This document shows, piece by piece, positions 1-10,124 of a stretch of DNA of 64,000 nt (the stretch's first letter is position 1; each line of letters starts with the position of its first letter). The position numbers and the translations under genes are program-made. A model generated the notes under the pieces. That model saw only the letters and a program-made list of their open reading frames with translations, was not told the DNA's origin and ran no database searches. The DNA comes from Pseudomonas sp. KUIN-1 (GTDB lineage Bacteria; Pseudomonadota; Gammaproteobacteria; Pseudomonadales; Pseudomonadaceae). Location of the stretch: NCBI RefSeq assembly GCF_009176725.1, contig NZ_AP020337.1:496001-560000 (forward strand). The letters are read 5' to 3'.

Positions 1-2
1 GC

Positions 3-929
3 CTGTGGGTGTTTCCCGGCCAGGGTTCGCAGCAAACCGGCATGCTGCATCAGTTGCCGGACGAGGCCGTGGTGCGCGACTGCCTGCAGGAAGCCGCCGA
101 TGCGCTGGGCGAAGACGTGCTGGCGCTGGACACCGCCGGGGCGCTGCAAGCCACGCGTGCCGTTCAGCTTTGCCTGTTGATCGCGGGCGTCGCATGCGCA
201 CGCGTGCTGCAGGCGCGTGATTGTGTGCCGGACTACCTGGCCGGGCTGTCCATCGGTGCTTATCCGGCAGCGGTGGTTTCGGGGGCGCTGGCCTTTGACG
301 ACGCCGTGCGCCTGGTCGCGTTGCGTGGCGAGCTGATGCAAAGCGCCTGGCCGCAGGGTTACGGCATGACCGCGCTCATCGGCCTGGACCAGACACAGGT
401 AGAAGCGCTGATCGGGCAGGTACACAGCGCGAAGACACCGGTATTTCTCGCCAATATCAACGCCGACAACCAGATGGTGATCTCCGGCAGTGCCGAGGCG
501 ATGCATCAGGTCGGTCAGTTGGCCAAGGCTGCCGGAGCGGCAGCGGTCAAGCGTCTTGCGGTCAGCGTACCGTCACATTGCGCCTTGCTGGACGCTCCCG
601 CGCAACAACTGGCCGAGGCCTTTTCAAGGGTCGCGCTGCAGGCACCCACGCTACGTTACCTCAGCGGCAGCACGGCGCGGCCGGTGCTGAGTGCCGAGAA
701 GCTGCGTGACGACCTGGCCTTCAACATGTGCCGGGTCATCGACTGGCGCAGCACCGTGGAAACCGCCTGGGAGCGGGGCGTGCGCCTGCACATCGAATTG
801 CCGCCCGGCAGTGTGCTGACCGGGCTGGCACGCAAGGTATTCCAGCAGGGCAGCGCGCTGGCTTTTCAGGCTGCGCGCCTGGACAGCCTGGTCGCGCTGT
901 CGCGCGAGGAGGGTCGCCGCACCCCATAG
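3..929 (+). CDS. mdcH: Malonate decarboxylase epsilon subunit, malonyl transacylase (5'-truncated by window edge)
   Basis: The reading frame is open from the first bases of the window (LWVFPGQGSQQ...), so the true start lies upstream and only the N-terminal residue or two are missing. The FPGQGSQ opening and the nucleophile motif GLSIGAYPAAV (G-x-S-x-G) are those of malonyl-CoA:ACP transacylases. In malonate decarboxylase MdcH loads malonyl groups onto the special carrier protein MdcC. The identification as MdcH rather than FabD rests on the next genes, the MadL/MadM malonate transporter and an MdcR-like regulator, which normally follow mdcABCDEGH in Pseudomonas. A 69-base gap separates it from madL, which suggests one transcript. 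Confidence 0.9.
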   Translation: MWVFPGQGSQQTGMLHQLPDEAVVRDCLQEAADALGEDVLALDTAGALQATRAVQLCLLIAGVACARVLQARDCVPDYLAGLSIGAYPAAVVSGALAFDDAVRLVALRGELMQSAWPQGYGMTALIGLDQTQVEALIGQVHSAKTPVFLANINADNQMVISGSAEAMHQVGQLAKAAGAAAVKRLAVSVPSHCALLDAPAQQLAEAFSRVALQAPTLRYLSGSTARPVLSAEKLRDDLAFNMCRVIDWRSTVETAWERGVRLHIELPPGSVLTGLARKVFQQGSALAFQAARLDSLVALSREEGRRTP

Positions 930-998
930 AGCCGCCGTGCAGCTGCTACGAAGGACAAAAACAACAACTTCAGCAATGCAAACAGAGGAATAACAACA

Positions 999-1415
999 AT
1001 GATTATCTACGGTGTTGCACTACTGGCCATCTGCACGCTTGCGGGCGTGATTCTCGGCGACATGCTCGGCGTTCTGCTGGGTGTGAAATCCAATGTGGGC
1101 GGGGTCGGGATCGCCATGATCCTGTTGATCTGCGCGCGCCTGTGGATGGAAAAACACGGCGGCATGAGCAAGGACTGCGAAATGGGCGTGGGTTTCTGGG
1201 GCGCGCTGTACATCCCGGTGGTGGTGGCGATGGCTGCGCAACAGAATGTCGTCACCGCGCTCAAAGGAGGGCCTGTTGCCGTTCTGGCCGCCGTCGGTTC
1301 GGTGGTGTTGTGTGCCTGCACCATTGCTTTGATCAGCCGTACCAACCGGGGCGAGCCATTGCCCAAGGAAGAGCCGCTGCTGACGCCTGAAATCGCCCCG
1401 GCCGGAGGTCGCTGA
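999..1415 (+). CDS. madL: Malonate transporter subunit MadL
   Basis: A 138-residue, very hydrophobic protein with about four membrane segments (for example residues 3-30, 38-50, 65-80 and 90-112). With MadM it forms a two-subunit malonate uptake system of the inner membrane. The start ATG follows a GAGGAATAACAACA leader with a good ribosome-binding site. The stop is one base before the madM start, so the two genes are surely translated together. Identification is by the pair's arrangement behind mdcH and by the MadL-like sequence. The gene is often called mdcL in Pseudomonas. Confidence 0.9.
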   Translation: MIIYGVALLAICTLAGVILGDMLGVLLGVKSNVGGVGIAMILLICARLWMEKHGGMSKDCEMGVGFWGALYIPVVVAMAAQQNVVTALKGGPVAVLAAVGSVVLCACTIALISRTNRGEPLPKEEPLLTPEIAPAGGR

Positions 1416-1416
1416 T

Positions 1417-2181
1417 ATGTGGGACCTCATCGAAAAGGGACTTGAACACAACGGCCTGATCACCGCCTTCGCCTTCGTCGGCATCATCATGTGGGTCTCG
1501 GTAGTGCTTTCCAGGCGCCTGACGTTCGGCCGGGTGCATGGTTCGGCCATTGCGATTGTCATCGGGCTGATTCTGGCCTGGGTCGGCGGCACCTTGACCG
1601 GCGGCCAGAAAGGGCTGGCCGATATCACGCTGTTCTCCGGCATCGGCCTGATGGGCGGGGCGATGCTGCGTGACTTTGCCATCGTGGCCACCGCCTTCGA
1701 AGTGCAGGCCACCGAAGCGCGCAAGGCCGGGCTGATCGGGGTAATCGCCTTGCTACTGGGCACGATTCTGCCGTTTATCGTCGGCGCGAGCATCGCCTGG
1801 ATGTTTGGCTATCGCGATGCGATCAGCATGACCACCATCGGTGCAGGGGCGGTGACCTACATTGTCGGCCCGGTGACCGGTGCTGCGCTGGGCGCCACCT
1901 CCGATGTAATGGCGCTGTCGATTGCCACCGGCCTGATCAAGGCGATTCTGGTGATGGTCGGCACGCCCATGGCAGCGCGCTGGATGGGGCTGGACAATCC
2001 GCGCTCGGCGATGGTTTTCGGTGGTCTGGCGGGGACTGTCAGCGGCGTTACCGCAGGGCTGGCGGCAACCGACCGGCGTCTGGTGCCTTATGGCGCGCTG
2101 ACCGCCACGTTCCACACCGGTCTGGGCTGTCTGCTCGGGCCATCGGTGCTGTACTTCATCGTGCGCGCCATCGTCGGCTAG
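1417..2181 (+). CDS. madM: Malonate transporter subunit MadM
   Basis: A 254-residue membrane protein with roughly eight hydrophobic segments and glycine-rich loops, matching MadM, the larger subunit of the malonate transporter (thought to work by cation symport). The ATG follows a GGAGG ribosome-binding site placed inside the end of madL. Its stop lies one base from the stop of the convergent regulator gene, so there is almost no intergenic space and no obvious terminator between the two transcripts. It supplies malonate to the decarboxylase that ends upstream. Confidence 0.9.
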   Translation: MWDLIEKGLEHNGLITAFAFVGIIMWVSVVLSRRLTFGRVHGSAIAIVIGLILAWVGGTLTGGQKGLADITLFSGIGLMGGAMLRDFAIVATAFEVQATEARKAGLIGVIALLLGTILPFIVGASIAWMFGYRDAISMTTIGAGAVTYIVGPVTGAALGATSDVMALSIATGLIKAILVMVGTPMAARWMGLDNPRSAMVFGGLAGTVSGVTAGLAATDRRLVPYGALTATFHTGLGCLLGPSVLYFIVRAIVG

Positions 2182-2182
2182 G

Positions 2183-3109
2183 TCAGGTCGTCTGTTCCAG
2201 CAGCCGGTTGGTGTACATCCGGCACTCGGCCAACAGCGCCAGCAGGTTGGGATCGCGCTGTTTGGACTTGAGAAAAACAATGCCGATGTGTTGTTGCATC
2301 CGGTAGCGGCTCTGCAACGGGATCAGGCGCACGCGGTTTTCATAGACCGCGGCGATTCTTCCCGGCAGCAGTGCATAGCCGACGCCGGAGCTGACCATGC
2401 TCAGCAGGGTGAAGATGTCATTGACCTGCATCGCCACCTTGGGCTCGAAACCGGCCTGCTGGAATACGCGGATCCCGTCGCGGTGCGTGGCGAAGCCTTG
2501 GGTCAGGGTGATGAACGTCGCTTCGCGCAGGTCGCTCAGGTCCACTTCAGGGTGTTCGGCGAACGGTGAGTCGGTGGGGACGGCGAGAAAGATGTCGTCG
2601 GAAAACAGCGCCAGATGCTCGCAGTCCGGGTCATGGGTGCTTTCATCCAGCGACACCAGCATCGCATCGACTTCCATGTTCTTGAGCTTGTAGAGCAGGT
2701 CCATGTTCGAGCCCAGAATCAGGTCGATATTCAGCTCGCTGCGGCGGATCTTCAGGCCCATGATCAGCTGCGGCACCGTCTTGACGGTCAGCGAGTACAA
2801 CGCCCCCAGCCTGAACCGCGCCGCCGAGAAGCCTGCTGCCTGACGGGTCAGTTCCACCGTGGCGAGCACATCCTGGACCAGTTTCTGTGCACGTTCTTCC
2901 AGCACATACGCGCTTTCCAGTGGCGTCAGGTTGCGTCCCTCGTGCTTGAACAGCGGGCAACGCAGCGCGCTTTCCAGCGAATGAATGGCGCGGTGCACGC
3001 TGACGTTACTGGTCTGCAACTCCTCCGCCGCCCGCGCCAGATTGCCGGTGCGCATGAAGGCCAGGAATATTTCCAGTTTCTTGAGCGTCAGTTCGTCATC
3101 GATCTGCAT
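2183..3109 (-). CDS. mdcR: LysR-type regulator of malonate utilisation
   Basis: A 308-residue LysR-family regulator. The N-terminal helix-turn-helix lies at about residues 8-66 (LKKLEIFLAFMRTGNLARAA and following) and the rest is the periplasmic-binding-protein-like effector domain. LysR proteins next to mdc genes activate malonate decarboxylation in response to malonate. The gene is convergent with madM rather than divergent from the operon head, so it must act on a promoter outside this window. Function is inferred mainly from position. Confidence 0.85.
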   Translation of the reverse strand: MQIDDELTLKKLEIFLAFMRTGNLARAAEELQTSNVSVHRAIHSLESALRCPLFKHEGRNLTPLESAYVLEERAQKLVQDVLATVELTRQAAGFSAARFRLGALYSLTVKTVPQLIMGLKIRRSELNIDLILGSNMDLLYKLKNMEVDAMLVSLDESTHDPDCEHLALFSDDIFLAVPTDSPFAEHPEVDLSDLREATFITLTQGFATHRDGIRVFQQAGFEPKVAMQVNDIFTLLSMVSSGVGYALLPGRIAAVYENRVRLIPLQSRYRMQQHIGIVFLKSKQRDPNLLALLAECRMYTNRLLEQTT

Positions 3110-3231
3110 GTCGTGGCGCTTATGGTTAAGGTGCGCTGATTGTGCCCTGTAATGACAGATACGTTGCTCTTTGTTTCAATAACCGGGAGCGTCTGTCATC
3201 AGTATTTTCTCTAGGCGAGGGCAATAAGCGG

Positions 3232-3846
3232 ATGTACTACGGAGAAAAATTCAACGCCTGGTCGCATCTGGTTGGCGCCGTACTGGCGGCCGTCGGTGCG
3301 ATCTGGCTATTGGTCATGGCCAGCCTGCATGGCGATGTCTGGAAAGTGGTCAGCATGGCCATCTATGGTGTGTGTCTGGTGACGCTGTACAGCGTCTCGA
3401 CGGTCTACCACAGCGTCAAGGGACGCTCGAAATCGATCATGCAGAAGGTCGACCACTTTTCGATCTACCTGATGATTGCCGGCAGCTACACCCCGTTCTG
3501 TCTCGTGACATTGCGCGGCGCGTGGGGCTGGACCCTGTTCGGCATTGTCTGGGGGCTGGCGCTGATCGGCATCCTGCAAGAGATAAAACCGCGCTCCGAA
3601 GCGCGAATCATGTCCATCGTGATTTACGCGGTGATGGGCTGGATCGTGCTGGTGGCCGTCAAGCCACTGCTGGCTGCGCTCGGTGTATCGGGTTTCATCT
3701 GGCTGGCCGGAGGCGGCGTGCTGTACACCGTCGGCATCCTGTTCTTCGCCTACGACCAGATCCGCCACTTTCACGGCATCTGGCACCTGTTCGTCATTGC
3801 CGGCAGTTTGATGCACTTTGTGGCGATTTGTTTTTATGTGCTGTGA
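3232..3846 (+). CDS. Hemolysin III family (PAQR-like) membrane protein
   Basis: A 204-residue protein with about seven membrane helices, of the hemolysin III / YqfA family, related to the PAQR receptors. Conserved polar residues sit in the expected places: HLVGAV near the N-terminus, VYHSVKG, and the C-terminal GIWHLFVIAGSLMHF with histidines that form the presumed metal site of the superfamily. The frame is open from 3142, but the ATG at 3232 (MYYGEKFNAWSH) is the family start and has GCGAGGG upstream. Despite the family name there is no reason to call it a toxin; in E. coli such proteins affect membrane homeostasis. Converges on rsmE across a REP doublet. Confidence 0.85.
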   Translation: MYYGEKFNAWSHLVGAVLAAVGAIWLLVMASLHGDVWKVVSMAIYGVCLVTLYSVSTVYHSVKGRSKSIMQKVDHFSIYLMIAGSYTPFCLVTLRGAWGWTLFGIVWGLALIGILQEIKPRSEARIMSIVIYAVMGWIVLVAVKPLLAALGVSGFIWLAGGGVLYTVGILFFAYDQIRHFHGIWHLFVIAGSLMHFVAICFYVL

Positions 3847-3890
3847 GGAGGGGCGGTCGGGACCTGACACCCGTTACCACGCTCCAGCGT

Positions 3891-4082
3891 TCTGCGTTAT
3901 ACGTAAGTCTGCTTCTGATTCTGGCCGAAGGCCGTAGGAGCGACCGGGGCGGCGATCTGCATTGTTCGCGAAAGGGCCAGTATATTCGTCGAAAATGCAT
4001 CGCCTGAACTACTGTCTTCGCGAACAAGTTCGCTCCTACGCCCTCCGGGCAGAAGCCCATCAGGACTTGCGTATAACGCAGA
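3891..4082. repeat. REP doublet (REPIN-like) between convergent genes
   Basis: About 190 bases with 19-base terminal inverted repeats (TCTGCGTTATACGTAAGTC at 3891-3909 and its complement at 4064-4082, one mismatch). Inside are two opposed REP sequences: GTAGGAGCGAC near 3934 and TTCGCGAACAAGTTCGCTCC near 4017. The loop between them (GTATATTCGTCGAAAATGCATCG) is nearly the same as in the copy near 10.17 kb. This is a short non-autonomous element of the kind mobilised by RAYT transposases. Confidence 0.85.
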
Positions 4083-4112
4083 GCGCATGAGCGTGGGGAC
4101 CATCATCAGCGA

Positions 4113-4832
4113 TCAGAAATCGCCCCACAGCTGTTGTGCCACGCTGAGCGCGACCACGGGAGCGGTTTCAGTGCGCAGCACGCGTGGGCCGAGGCGCGCG
4201 GCGTGGAAGCCTGCGTCTTGCGCCTGAGTGACTTCCGCATCGTTCAGACCGCCTTCCGGACCAATCAGAAAGGCCAGACTGGCGGGCTTGTCATGGCTGG
4301 TCAGGGGTTCGGCTACCGGGTGCAGGACCAGTTTCAGGTCGGCTTCGGTGTGCTTGATCCACTCGGCCAGCGGCATCGGTGCATGAATCACCGGCACCAC
4401 GGAGCGACCACATTGCTCACAGGCGCTGATCGCGATCTGCTGCCAGTGTGCCTGGCGCTTCTCGGCACGTTCGTCCTTGAGGCGCACCTCGCAGCGTTCG
4501 CTGACAATCGGCGTAATTTCGCTGACGCCCAGCTCGGTGGCTTTTTGAATGGCCCAGTCCATCCGCTCGCCGCGCGACAGGCCTTGACCGAGATGAATGC
4601 GCAGGCCTGACTCCACCTGCCCCGCGAAGCTTTCGGTGAGCTGCACATGCACGCGCTTCTTGCCGACTTCCAGCAAGGTGCCGCGAAACTCCTGGCCCGA
4701 CCCGTCGAACAGTTGCAGCGCGTCACCTTCGGTCATGCGCAGCACGCGGCTGATGTAATGCGCCTGGGCCTCAGGCAGTTCATGCTCGCCCAGACTCAGC
4801 GGCGTTTCAGTAAAAAAGCGCGACAGTCTCAT
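4113..4832 (-). CDS. rsmE: 16S rRNA m3U1498 methyltransferase
   Basis: A 239-residue SPOUT-class methyltransferase that methylates N3 of U1498 in 16S rRNA using SAM. The N-terminal part is a PUA-like RNA-binding domain. The C-terminal trefoil knot carries the family motifs LIGPEGGLNDAEV and LGPRVLRTETA. Length matches RsmE (about 240). The start MRLSRFF is the usual one. It is followed downstream by a REP doublet and preceded by bioA; the same rsmE-bioA order exists in P. aeruginosa. Confidence 0.95.
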   Translation of the reverse strand: MRLSRFFTETPLSLGEHELPEAQAHYISRVLRMTEGDALQLFDGSGQEFRGTLLEVGKKRVHVQLTESFAGQVESGLRIHLGQGLSRGERMDWAIQKATELGVSEITPIVSERCEVRLKDERAEKRQAHWQQIAISACEQCGRSVVPVIHAPMPLAEWIKHTEADLKLVLHPVAEPLTSHDKPASLAFLIGPEGGLNDAEVTQAQDAGFHAARLGPRVLRTETAPVVALSVAQQLWGDF

Positions 4833-4904
4833 GGTGTGTCTCGGTTCCGGTGTTCATTCTGTGAGGGTGTCGTCACCCGGCTCGCTCCCGCATGTGCAGC
4901 CAGG

Positions 4905-4950
4905 CCCCTGTAGGAGCGGACTTGTCCGCGAAGGCGTCAGTCATGACGCC
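4905..4950. repeat. Single REP sequence
   Basis: One REP unit (CTGTAGGAGCGGACTTGTCC followed by GCGAAGGCG) lies in the 130-base gap between rsmE and bioA, followed by the small inverted repeat GGCGTCAGTCATGACGCC. It is the same REP family as the doublets near 4.0, 10.2 and 29.6 kb but unpaired. It may act as the 3' structure of the bioA transcript. Confidence 0.75.
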
Positions 4951-4963
4951 GCAATTTCAGCCC

Positions 4964-6370
<1,407 letters not shown>

Positions 6371-6579
6371 TTTCAATCTCCGGGTAGCGACTCGCCTGAT
6401 GCGAGGACGAACAATCGCGCAAGCCTATGCAATGCCCGGCTGCGGAACAACCTTTGATGCAGTTTTAACGGCCGATGGACATTGCTGGCGGCTATTTGAT
6501 GGCTCGCGTATCCTGCGCAGCGAGTCGATGTGTCGGGCTGACTTGCCCTATCTTCCCTATGTTTTCTGGAGTTCGCCGA

Positions 6580-8454
6580 ATGCTTTCTGGTTGGCTGCGC
6601 GCCTGTGCGCTGATAGTGGCAGGGTTGGTCAGCGTTTCGACGCTCGCCGATGAAAAACAACGAACCGCCATTGTCGTCGGTGGTGGTCTGGCAGGTTTGA
6701 CTGCCGCCTATGAACTGCAGGCCAAAGGCTGGCAGGTGACGCTGCTGGAAGCCAAGCCGAGCCTGGGCGGACGCTCCGGTCTGGCGACCAGCGAGTGGAT
6801 CGGCAACACCAAGGCTCAGCCTGTGCTGAACCGCTACCTGGACAGCTTCAAGCTGCCTACTGTGCCTGCGCCTGAATTCGTGCGCACGCCCAGCTACCTG
6901 ATCGACGGTGTGTACTTCACCCAGGCTGACCTGGCTGTCAAACAGCCGGCGACCGCCGAAGCCATCAAGCGCTACAACGACACGCTGGATAACCTCGCGC
7001 GTTCGGTGGACGACCCGGAAAACCCGGCGTCCAACAGCACGCTGTTTGCGCTGGACCAGATCAACGTCGCCAACTGGCTGGACCGCCTGAACCTGCCTGT
7101 CACGGCGCGTCAGTTGATCAATCAGCAGATCCGTACCCGCTACGACGAGCCTTCGCGCCTGTCGCTGCTGTACCTCGCCCAGCAATCGCGGGTGTATCGC
7201 TCGGTCGACGAGCGTGACTTGCGTGCTGCACGTCTGCCCGGTGGCAGCGCGGTGCTGACCCAGGCGTTCGTCAAGCAACTCAAGACCGTCAAGACCAACT
7301 CGCCGGTGACGGCAGTCATTCAGGAAAAGGACAAGGTCACCGTCAAGGCTGGCGCGACCAGCTACACAGCCGACTACGCAGTCATGGCCGTGCCGTTGCG
7401 TTCGCTGGGCAAGATCCAGATGACGCCTGCACTGGACGCGCAGCACATGGGCGCGATCAAGAGCACCAACTACGGCTGGCGCGACCAGATCATGCTCAAG
7501 TTCAAGACCCCAGTCTGGGACAGCAAGGCGCGCATGTCCGGTGAAGTGTTCAGTAACACCGGTCTGGGCATGTTGTGGGTAGAGCCGGCGCTTAAAGGTG
7601 GCGCCAACGTGGTGATCAACCTGTCGGGCGACAACGCGCGCATCATGCAGGCCTTCGGTGACAAGCAGATGGTCGATCAGGTGTTGATCCGTCTGCATGC
7701 GTTCTACCCTGAAGCTCGCGGTGCGTACACCGGCTATGAAATCCGCCGCTACAGCGTCGATCCCTCCACTGGCGGTTCTTACCTGGCGTTCGGCCCCGGT
7801 CAGATCAGCAAGTACTGGCGTCTGTGGGAGCGGCCGATTCTGCGCGTAGCCTTTTCTGGCGAGCACACCGACACCTTGTACCCCGGCACCCTGGAAGGCG
7901 CCCTGCGCAGTGGTCAGCGTGCAGCCGGTCAGGTGCAGGATCTGGCCGCTGGCAAGTCGTTCGAACCGGTCAAGGTTGCGCCGCCGAAAGCTCCGGCCCC
8001 GGCTGCGCAGAAATCCGAAGGTAATTTCTTCAGCAATCTGTTCGGCGGTTCCTCCGACAAGCCGGCCGAACCTGCCAAGCCGCAGGCTGACAAGCCAGGC
8101 TTCTTCTCGCGCATATTCGGCGGTGGTGAGCAACCGGCGCCGGCACCTGCTCCGGTTGAGAAAGCGGTAGAGCCGGCTCCAGCGCCTGCACCGGCTGCCG
8201 CTCCGGCACCCGTGGTTGCGCCGGTTGTTCAGCCTGCCAAACCGCCGGTAAAAGCCGAGCCAGCGAAGAAGCCAGCGACCAAGGCTGAGCCTGCGAAGAA
8301 AGTGCAGAGCAAGGAAGCGGCCAGGAAAGAAGCGGCTAAAAAAGAGGCTGCGAAGAAGGAAGCGGCCAAAAAAGAGGCCGCGAAAAAGGCTCAGAGCAAA
8401 CCGGCTCCAGCCAAGACCCCTGCTGACGCAGCGCCTGCAGACGCCAACAACTGA
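6580..8454 (+). CDS. Secreted FAD-dependent amine oxidase with proline/lysine-rich tail
   Basis: A 624-residue protein beginning with a signal peptide (MLSGWLRACALIVAGLVSVS, then TLADE). The dinucleotide-binding motif AIVVGGGLAGLTAAYEL starts near residue 28, with the GGRSG loop of flavin amine oxidases and a C-terminal FAD contact around GEHTDTLYPGTLEGALRSG. The core ends near residue 460. The last ~160 residues are low complexity: two motifs FFSNLFGG and FFSRIFGGG, proline/alanine stretches and five KKEAA-type repeats. The frame is open from 6475, but ATG 6580 has GGAG eight bases upstream and yields the signal peptide. P. aeruginosa has an amine oxidase at the same place beside bioA. Substrate unknown. 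Confidence 0.85.
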   Translation: MLSGWLRACALIVAGLVSVSTLADEKQRTAIVVGGGLAGLTAAYELQAKGWQVTLLEAKPSLGGRSGLATSEWIGNTKAQPVLNRYLDSFKLPTVPAPEFVRTPSYLIDGVYFTQADLAVKQPATAEAIKRYNDTLDNLARSVDDPENPASNSTLFALDQINVANWLDRLNLPVTARQLINQQIRTRYDEPSRLSLLYLAQQSRVYRSVDERDLRAARLPGGSAVLTQAFVKQLKTVKTNSPVTAVIQEKDKVTVKAGATSYTADYAVMAVPLRSLGKIQMTPALDAQHMGAIKSTNYGWRDQIMLKFKTPVWDSKARMSGEVFSNTGLGMLWVEPALKGGANVVINLSGDNARIMQAFGDKQMVDQVLIRLHAFYPEARGAYTGYEIRRYSVDPSTGGSYLAFGPGQISKYWRLWERPILRVAFSGEHTDTLYPGTLEGALRSGQRAAGQVQDLAAGKSFEPVKVAPPKAPAPAAQKSEGNFFSNLFGGSSDKPAEPAKPQADKPGFFSRIFGGGEQPAPAPAPVEKAVEPAPAPAPAAAPAPVVAPVVQPAKPPVKAEPAKKPATKAEPAKKVQSKEAARKEAAKKEAAKKEAAKKEAAKKAQSKPAPAKTPADAAPADANN

Positions 8455-8472
8455 CCAGCCGATGGCTGACTG

Positions 8473-8507
8473 AAAGGGATGCGGTTCATACCGCATCCCT
8501 TTTTTTA
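8473..8507 (+). terminator. Rho-independent terminator of the amine oxidase gene
   Basis: A 12-base stem AAAGGGATGCGG / CCGCATCCCTTT with a six-base loop, followed by a run of T. It begins 18 bases after the amine oxidase stop. Confidence 0.9.
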
Positions 8508-8811
8508 TGCACGCTCGATTCGTTCTATCCCTGTGGGTTGACCTTGTCGGGCCTCGGCGTGCCGTTCATCGGCATCGAAACGCCGATGGTCATTGCAAAG
8601 TGTTACTGGCGGCCAATTATCGGGATGCTGCTGCAGCGAGGACAGCCTGACACCGCTGAACAGGGGTTCAGATGTTGGGGAAAGCAACAGAATCGAAGTA
8701 CGAGCTGCCCACCAGACCTATCGTATTGTTCGATATGTCCGAGCGAAATTTTGCGCTTTCATTCGATAGATAAAAAGCTAGTCTGGTAACACTTCTGACA
8801 AGGTACTGGTA
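8508..8811. other. Intergenic region upstream of cytochrome b561 gene
   Basis: About 300 bases without a convincing gene. It must contain the promoter of the cytochrome b561/YceI pair. It holds an inverted repeat TATCG-N7-CGATA (8719-8735) and another ATTCGATAG near 8760; GTTCGATA-type half sites are seen in operators of IclR-family regulators such as PcaR, but no such regulator gene is nearby. A short open frame here (8538-8789) has no recognisable features. Confidence 0.5.
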
Positions 8812-9360
8812 ATGCAGCTACGTAATTCATCCTCTCGCTACGGTCTGGTCAGCATGGTGCTGCACTGGGGTGTGGCTGCTGTCGTGTTTGGAATGTTTGC
8901 GCTGGGGCTGTGGATGGTCGGGCTGGATTACTACGATACGTGGCGCAAGGCGGGCCCTGATCTGCACAAGAGCATCGGCATCACGTTGTTTGCAGTCATG
9001 TTGATCCGTGTGGTCTGGCGCCTGCTCAGTCCGCCACCACCGCCGTTGACCAGCTACAGTAAGTTGACGCGCATCGGTGCCGCATTCGGCCATCTGTTTT
9101 TGTACGTCGCACTGTTTGCCGTGATGTTCGCCGGGTATCTCATCTCCACCGCCGACGGCGTGGGGATTCCGATATTCGGCCTGTTCGATGTGCCCGCGCT
9201 GGTTTCGGGCCTTCCTGATCAGGCAGAAACGGCTGGCTGGATTCACCTGTATCTGGCCTGGGTCATCGTGATATTCGCGGGGCTCCATGGTCTTGCTGCA
9301 TTGAAACACCACTTCATCGATCGCGATGTGACCCTCAAGCGTATGCTGGGTCGTAATTGA
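8812..9360 (+). CDS. Cytochrome b561 family protein (YceJ-like)
   Basis: A 182-residue inner-membrane di-haem cytochrome b561 with four membrane helices. Candidate haem histidines are visible in YGLVSMVLHWG (helix 1), DLHKSIG, GHLFLYVALF and GLHGLAALKHHF (helix 4). The family passes electrons in the membrane, and its usual partner is a YceI lipid-binding protein, which follows here with only 27 bases between. The start is ATG following AAGGTACTGGTA; the ribosome-binding site is weak. The same pair occurs in E. coli (yceJ-yceI) and P. aeruginosa. Confidence 0.92.
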   Translation: MQLRNSSSRYGLVSMVLHWGVAAVVFGMFALGLWMVGLDYYDTWRKAGPDLHKSIGITLFAVMLIRVVWRLLSPPPPPLTSYSKLTRIGAAFGHLFLYVALFAVMFAGYLISTADGVGIPIFGLFDVPALVSGLPDQAETAGWIHLYLAWVIVIFAGLHGLAALKHHFIDRDVTLKRMLGRN

Positions 9361-9387
9361 TTGTTCAATCAAAACGGGAATAAACGC

Positions 9388-9966
9388 ATGTTGAAGAAGT
9401 CTCTCGCCGCTCTGGCTCTGGGTACCGCATTGTTGTCTGCTGGCCAGGCCATGGCTGCCGACTACGTTATCGACAAGGAAGGTCAACACGCATTCGTTGA
9501 CTTCAAGATCAGCCACCTGGGCTACAGCTTCATCCACGGTACCTTCAAGGACTGGGACGGCACATTCAGCTTCGATGCTGCCAAGCCTGAAGCCAGCAAG
9601 ATCAATGTCGAGCTGAAAACCGCCAGCCTGTTCACCAACCACGCCGAGCGCGACAAGCACATCTCCAGCAAGGATTTCCTGGACGTTGCCAAATACCCGG
9701 AAGCCAAATTCGTTTCCACCGCAGTCAAATCGACTGGCGAGAAAACGGCTGACGTCACTGGCGACCTGACCCTGCACGGCGTAACCAAGCCAATCGTCAT
9801 CAAGGCAACCTTCAACGGCGAAGGCAAGGATCCATGGGGCGGCTACCGTGCCGGCTTCAACGGTACTTCGACGCTGAACCTGAACGACTTCGGCATCAAG
9901 GGCCCAGGCCCGACGTCGCAGACGCTGGATCTGGACATCAGCTTCGAAGGCGTACAGAAGAAGTAA
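9388..9966 (+). CDS. YceI family periplasmic lipid-binding protein
   Basis: A 192-residue secreted protein. The signal peptide ([20 protein letters not shown], then AMAA) would be cleaved near residue 24, leaving a lipocalin-like YceI beta-barrel that binds isoprenoid-type lipids. Motifs include [17 protein letters not shown] and the C-terminal [20 protein letters not shown]. The ATG at 9388 gives the proper signal peptide; the frame is open from a TTG at 9361. The P. aeruginosa gene at this position is PasP, described as a small secreted protease; whether this homologue has such activity cannot be judged from sequence. Confidence 0.93.
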   Translation: MLKKSLAALALGTALLSAGQAMAADYVIDKEGQHAFVDFKISHLGYSFIHGTFKDWDGTFSFDAAKPEASKINVELKTASLFTNHAERDKHISSKDFLDVAKYPEAKFVSTAVKSTGEKTADVTGDLTLHGVTKPIVIKATFNGEGKDPWGGYRAGFNGTSTLNLNDFGIKGPGPTSQTLDLDISFEGVQKK

Positions 9967-9986
9967 TTGCGCGCTTGATCGACAGA

Positions 9987-10012
9987 ACGCCGACCCTTGG
10001 GTCGGCGTTTTT
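9987..10012 (+). terminator. Rho-independent terminator of yceI
   Basis: Stem ACGCCGACCC / GGGTCGGCGT with a TT loop, then TTTTTG. It lies 20 bases after the yceI stop. Confidence 0.9.
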
Positions 10013-10124
10013 GTTGGTGCTGCCCAGGATCGAACGCGGAGCGTCCAAGGCTGCGCTACTACGCGGAGCGCTTATCTTCATATACAAGCCCTGAAAAGCT
10101 CGGAGGACGGCGCTTTCAGGTTTC

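Noticed and set aside
3232..3846. Hemolysin III protein as a virulence toxin
   Set aside because: The family is a PAQR-like membrane protein group found in most bacteria; the name is historical.
6373..8496. A 707-codon antisense frame across the amine oxidase
   Set aside because: Arg/Leu/Gly-rich shadow translation; the sense frame has a signal peptide, FAD motif and terminator.
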